This document shows, piece after piece, positions 61,763 through 64,000 of a stretch of 64,000 nt of DNA. Both the position numbers and the translations under genes were made by a program. Under the pieces are notes generated by a model. It was not told the DNA's origin, did no database searches, and worked only from the letters and a program-made list of their open reading frames with translations. Source of the DNA: Betaproteobacteria bacterium (GTDB lineage: Bacteria; Pseudomonadota; Gammaproteobacteria; Burkholderiales; Casimicrobiaceae); NCBI GenBank assembly GCA_013298765.1, contig JAAFJA010000005.1, positions 124,001 to 188,000 of the forward strand. The letters are read 5' to 3'. Within the stretch, counting starts at the first letter, position 1. Every line of letters starts with the position of its first letter.

Positions 61763-62211
61763 CCCGCGTTGTTGCGGGGCTACGGCGCGACCCAGGGGAA
61801 GGGGAAGAGTCGGGCGATGGGTTGGCGGTTGCGGAAGGATTCAACGTTGTTGTGCCGGGGTGGGAGCCAATCAACAACGAAGAGGAATTCGAACTGCCGC
61901 CCATCGATCCGGCTGGAGCTTACGAGCTTTGGCCGGACAACATGGATCCGTTTTGCGTCTATCGCGATCTGCGGACGCAGTGGCGACTCGATAGCAACGG
62001 GTTGCGGTACGCATTGGATTACGGCGCGGTGCTCGCGGTGCTTCGTGAAACCGTGGCAGACAAAGAGCGCCGCGTAGCGCTCTTTGAAGATTTGCGCTGC
62101 ATGGAATTCGCCGCAGTGCCGGTGCACGAAAAGCTACTGCGCGAAGCGCACGAAGAAATGCAGCGCGAGGCGGAGTTTCGGTCGATGCAACAGGAATGGA
62201 AACACCGATAA
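61190..62211 (+). CDS. Tail assembly chaperone fusion (GT-type) by -1 frameshift
   Basis: After slipping at 61744-61750, translation continues in the -1 frame as KKLEAVARVVAGLRRD and on to TAA 62209-62211. This -1 frame is open from at least 61741 and has no good start of its own before ATG 61822. Its middle (PPIDPAGAYELWPDNMDPFCVYRDLRTQW) resembles DUF1799-type phage proteins. In many phages the G and GT products chaperone the tape measure in a fixed ratio. Confidence 0.8.
61744..61786 (+). promoter_or_regulatory. Programmed -1 ribosomal frameshift site
   Basis: The slippery heptamer A_AAA_AAC (61744-61750, correctly phased with the zero-frame codons CAA AAA AAC) is followed after 5 nt by a strong stem-loop. 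Its 5' arm is GCCGTAGCCCGC (61756-61767), the loop is 6 nt, and the 3' arm is GCGGGGCTACGGC (61774-61786), pairing over 12 bp with one bulged G. This is the classic -1 layout. Confidence 0.85.
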
Positions 62212-64000
62212 ATGAGTCGCGATCTGTACTTAAAGCTCACCATTGCCGCCGATGGCTCGCAATCGGTGCAGGTCGTCAAGCAAGTTGAGGAAGCGGTTAA
62301 GGGGGTTCAGGGCGCGACGCGTGCAGGCGCGGCGACGCAGCGCGAAGCCACTAAATCCGTAGACGAATACGTTCAGTCGCTACAGCGCGAGCTGCTCGCG
62401 CTGCAATCGTCGCGACAAGCCCTACGCGAGGTAGAGGCCGCCTCCCGTGGTGCAACCGCCGCGCAACTTGAGCAGGTGCGCGCGCTCGGTCAAAACATTG
62501 ATGCACTACAGCGCACCGGCAATGCCACGCTGTCTGTACTCGGTCAACTCGGTAGCTACGTCGCGCCGGTTGCGTTGCTCGCCACGATTCGTGAGATTGC
62601 CAACACGCTATTGCAGGCCCGTCTACAGGCCGAAAAGCTACAGGCTACGCAGCTATTCGCCAATGACGGCAACACGCTAAAAGCCGCCCGCGACATTGAA
62701 TTCGCGAAGAACAAGGCCAACGAATTGGGCCTTGAGCTGATCGCAGTATCGAACAGCTGGGGCAAATATCAGGCGGCGGTCAAAACGTCCAACATCGCGC
62801 AAGAAGATGCGCGACAGTTGTTTGACGCGATCTTGAAGGCATCGGCCACGCTGCGCCTATCGAGCGTTGAAACTGAGGGCTCATTGCTCGCAGTCACGCA
62901 GATGATTTCCAAAGGCAATGTGCAGGCCGAAGAATTGCGCGGCCAATTGGGCGAGCGCTTGCCGGGTGCATTTGCGATCGCCGCGCGCGCGATGGGAGTC
63001 ACTGAGCGCGAACTAAACAAAATGCTCGAAACCGGGCAAGTGTTGTCGGCAGACTTTTTGCCGAAGTTTGGCGCGCAGCTCTTGAAAGAGTTGGGCGATG
63101 CGCCGACACAGGCGGCGGCGAGCACACAGGCTGCGGTCAATCGCACTGTAAACGCCTGGACAGAGTTAAAGCAGGCAATCGCAGAAAGCATCAATTTCAA
63201 GCCCGCCCTTGAGGCCACGGCGGGATTTTTCTCGTTCTTTACTCGCAACATTCAAGAAGGCCGCGCCGAGCTAGCGCGGCTACGTGAGGATGTATCGGGC
63301 CTGGGCACGATCAACCGTTTGTTTTTGGAGTTTGGGAAGGGGCTCACAAAACAGTCGCCGCAAAGCGTTCAGTCTCCGCTTCGCGATGAGCTGGCATTCC
63401 AAGAGCAGGCAATTGCCAAGCTCGAATTCTTGGGTGCGCGCCGCAATCAGTTTGAAGAGGAAACGCTCGCCCAACGCAAGCGCCGCGCCGCCGAGCTTAA
63501 GGCGACCCTTGATCGCGAAGCGCAGGCCGAAGTGCAAGCGGCAGCGCAAAGCCTCGATGCGCGTGATCGGCGCATGGCCAACATCAAGCAAGTAGACGTA
63601 TTGCTTGATGCAAAGAAAAATTCGGATGAGCGCTATCTCAAAGACCTCGCCGAAGCGGGCAATAAAGAGGCCAAGATCAAGCTCGCGATGCTGGAGTTTG
63701 ATAAGAAATACGCCAATGACAAATGGCGCAGCGCGCAAGAGATTGATGCACTTCGCCAGGCGGAAATTAAAAAGGTGCTGGGCGGCGACGCGAAAAAAGC
63801 AGCGGAAACGATTTACCGCGAACGCATCGCTGCCGAAGAAGCCTATCAGGCGCGAATCAAGCAAACATTGGCCGACGATCTGGCATCGCTCAAGACGCAG
63901 CTATCGGCCAAGCTCATCAGCGAAGATAGCTATCACGACGCCGTAGCGCAGCGGCGATCAATTGCCTTGGCCGAAGAGCGCGAATCGGTCAATCGTCAAT
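62212..64000 (+). CDS. Tail tape measure protein (3' end outside window)
   Basis: Open from ATG 62212 to the window edge, at least 596 residues. The start MSRDLYLKLTIAADGSQSV, a long coiled-coil (about 25-90), an amphipathic/hydrophobic segment (VLGQLGSYVAPVALLATIRE near 105) and GNVQAEELRGQLGERLPGAFAIAARAMGV near 238 are typical of lambda/Mu-like tape measure proteins. The rest is long charged helices (KRRAAELKATLDREAQAE). It sets tail length and may help DNA entry. It follows the chaperone stop directly. Confidence 0.93.
   Translation, partial: MSRDLYLKLTIAADGSQSVQVVKQVEEAVKGVQGATRAGAATQREATKSVDEYVQSLQRELLALQSSRQALREVEAASRGATAAQLEQVRALGQNIDALQRTGNATLSVLGQLGSYVAPVALLATIREIANTLLQARLQAEKLQATQLFANDGNTLKAARDIEFAKNKANELGLELIAVSNSWGKYQAAVKTSNIAQEDARQLFDAILKASATLRLSSVETEGSLLAVTQMISKGNVQAEELRGQLGERLPGAFAIAARAMGVTERELNKMLETGQVLSADFLPKFGAQLLKELGDAPTQAAASTQAAVNRTVNAWTELKQAIAESINFKPALEATAGFFSFFTRNIQEGRAELARLREDVSGLGTINRLFLEFGKGLTKQSPQSVQSPLRDELAFQEQAIAKLEFLGARRNQFEEETLAQRKRRAAELKATLDREAQAEVQAAAQSLDARDRRMANIKQVDVLLDAKKNSDERYLKDLAEAGNKEAKIKLAMLEFDKKYANDKWRSAQEIDALRQAEIKKVLGGDAKKAAETIYRERIAAEEAYQARIKQTLADDLASLKTQLSAKLISEDSYHDAVAQRRSIALAEERESVNRQ

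Larger units (their letters stand above)
31477..64000 (+). mobile_element. Mu-like transposable prophage, left 32.5 kb (right end outside window)
   Basis: The module order is repressor (leftward), Ner, DDE transposase, ATPase, Gam, GemA, Mor activator, lysis, terminase, portal, protease/scaffold, gpT capsid, tail tube, chaperones and tape measure. This is the Mu-type plan. There is no sheath gene, so the tail is siphovirus-like as in B3/D3112-type transposable phages. The left boundary is placed at TGATTTGGCAGTAAA (31477), because transposable phage ends begin with TG and the motif recurs inside. The host side would then carry a 5-bp target duplication, probably GTGAA at 31472-31476. All late genes seem intact, so the prophage may be functional. 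Confidence 0.92.

Noticed and set aside
62769-63864. Two long reverse-strand frames near the right edge
   Set aside because: They lie opposite the tape measure gene, whose forward frame I read as open from 62212 to the edge with family features.

Overview
The window joins about 31.4 kb of bacterial chromosome to the left 32.5 kb of a Mu-like transposable prophage that runs off the right edge. Moderately high GC, the gene repertoire (fadD, serS, ettA, metC, GGDEF/EAL and LysR/MarR regulators) and REP-like hairpins starting GTAGGCG suggest a betaproteobacterium. That placement is an inference from general character, not from a marker gene.

Host part (1-31476). Many genes stand alone or in pairs. 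In order: the end of a Fic-domain gene with a convergent small ORF carrying an anti-Fic-like motif; a thioesterase divergent from a MarR regulator over two identical operators; an exported protein of unknown role; fadD with a BASS-family transporter; two paralogous peptide-type solute-binding proteins; glutathione peroxidase; metC; serS; a PAS-GGDEF-EAL protein; a PhzF-like protein; ettA; a zinc-ribbon membrane protein; a tandem duplication of a secreted delta-60-repeat/EF-hand protein; a LuxR-type regulator; an EptA-like phosphoethanolamine transferase; an Old Yellow Enzyme with two decayed 3' copies nearby; a Tat-exported protein; a LysR regulator divergent from an NAD(P)-binding oxidoreductase; and an acyltransferase. 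Intergenic regions carry a recurring palindrome, TTAGCCC-11 nt-GGGCTAA, and REP-like hairpins.

Prophage part (about 31477-64000). The left end appears to be TGATTTGGCAGTAAA, just upstream of the acyltransferase start, with repeats that look like transposase end-binding sites. Then come a leftward S24/LexA-type repressor, an operator array, and a rightward early operon: Ner, DDE transposase (MuA-like), ATPase (MuB-like), many small overlapping unknown genes, Gam, a DUF4406 protein, HU, GemA and a Mor-type activator. A terminator and a CAT-anticodon tRNA separate this from the late region: holin, lytic transglycosylase, spanin-like genes, a fibre-like module, a DksA-type zinc protein, terminase (gp27/gp28-like), portal (gp29-like), head morphogenesis, gpG, protease I with nested scaffold Z, decoration, capsid (gpT), gp35/36/37-like proteins, a tail tube without any sheath gene (so siphovirus-like, B3/D3112 style), a tail-assembly chaperone with a programmed -1 frameshift, and the start of the tape measure.

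The strongest non-routine signals are the complete -1 frameshift cassette at 61744-61786, the nested scaffold start at 56524, the phage tRNA with an initiator-like C1/A72 mismatch, the fibre-like module placed before the terminase, the possible anti-Fic ORF, and the dispersed 11-nt-spaced palindrome family. I saw no clearly new multi-gene system. The uncharacterised early-operon block (36094-40082) is the most likely place for unknown phage functions.
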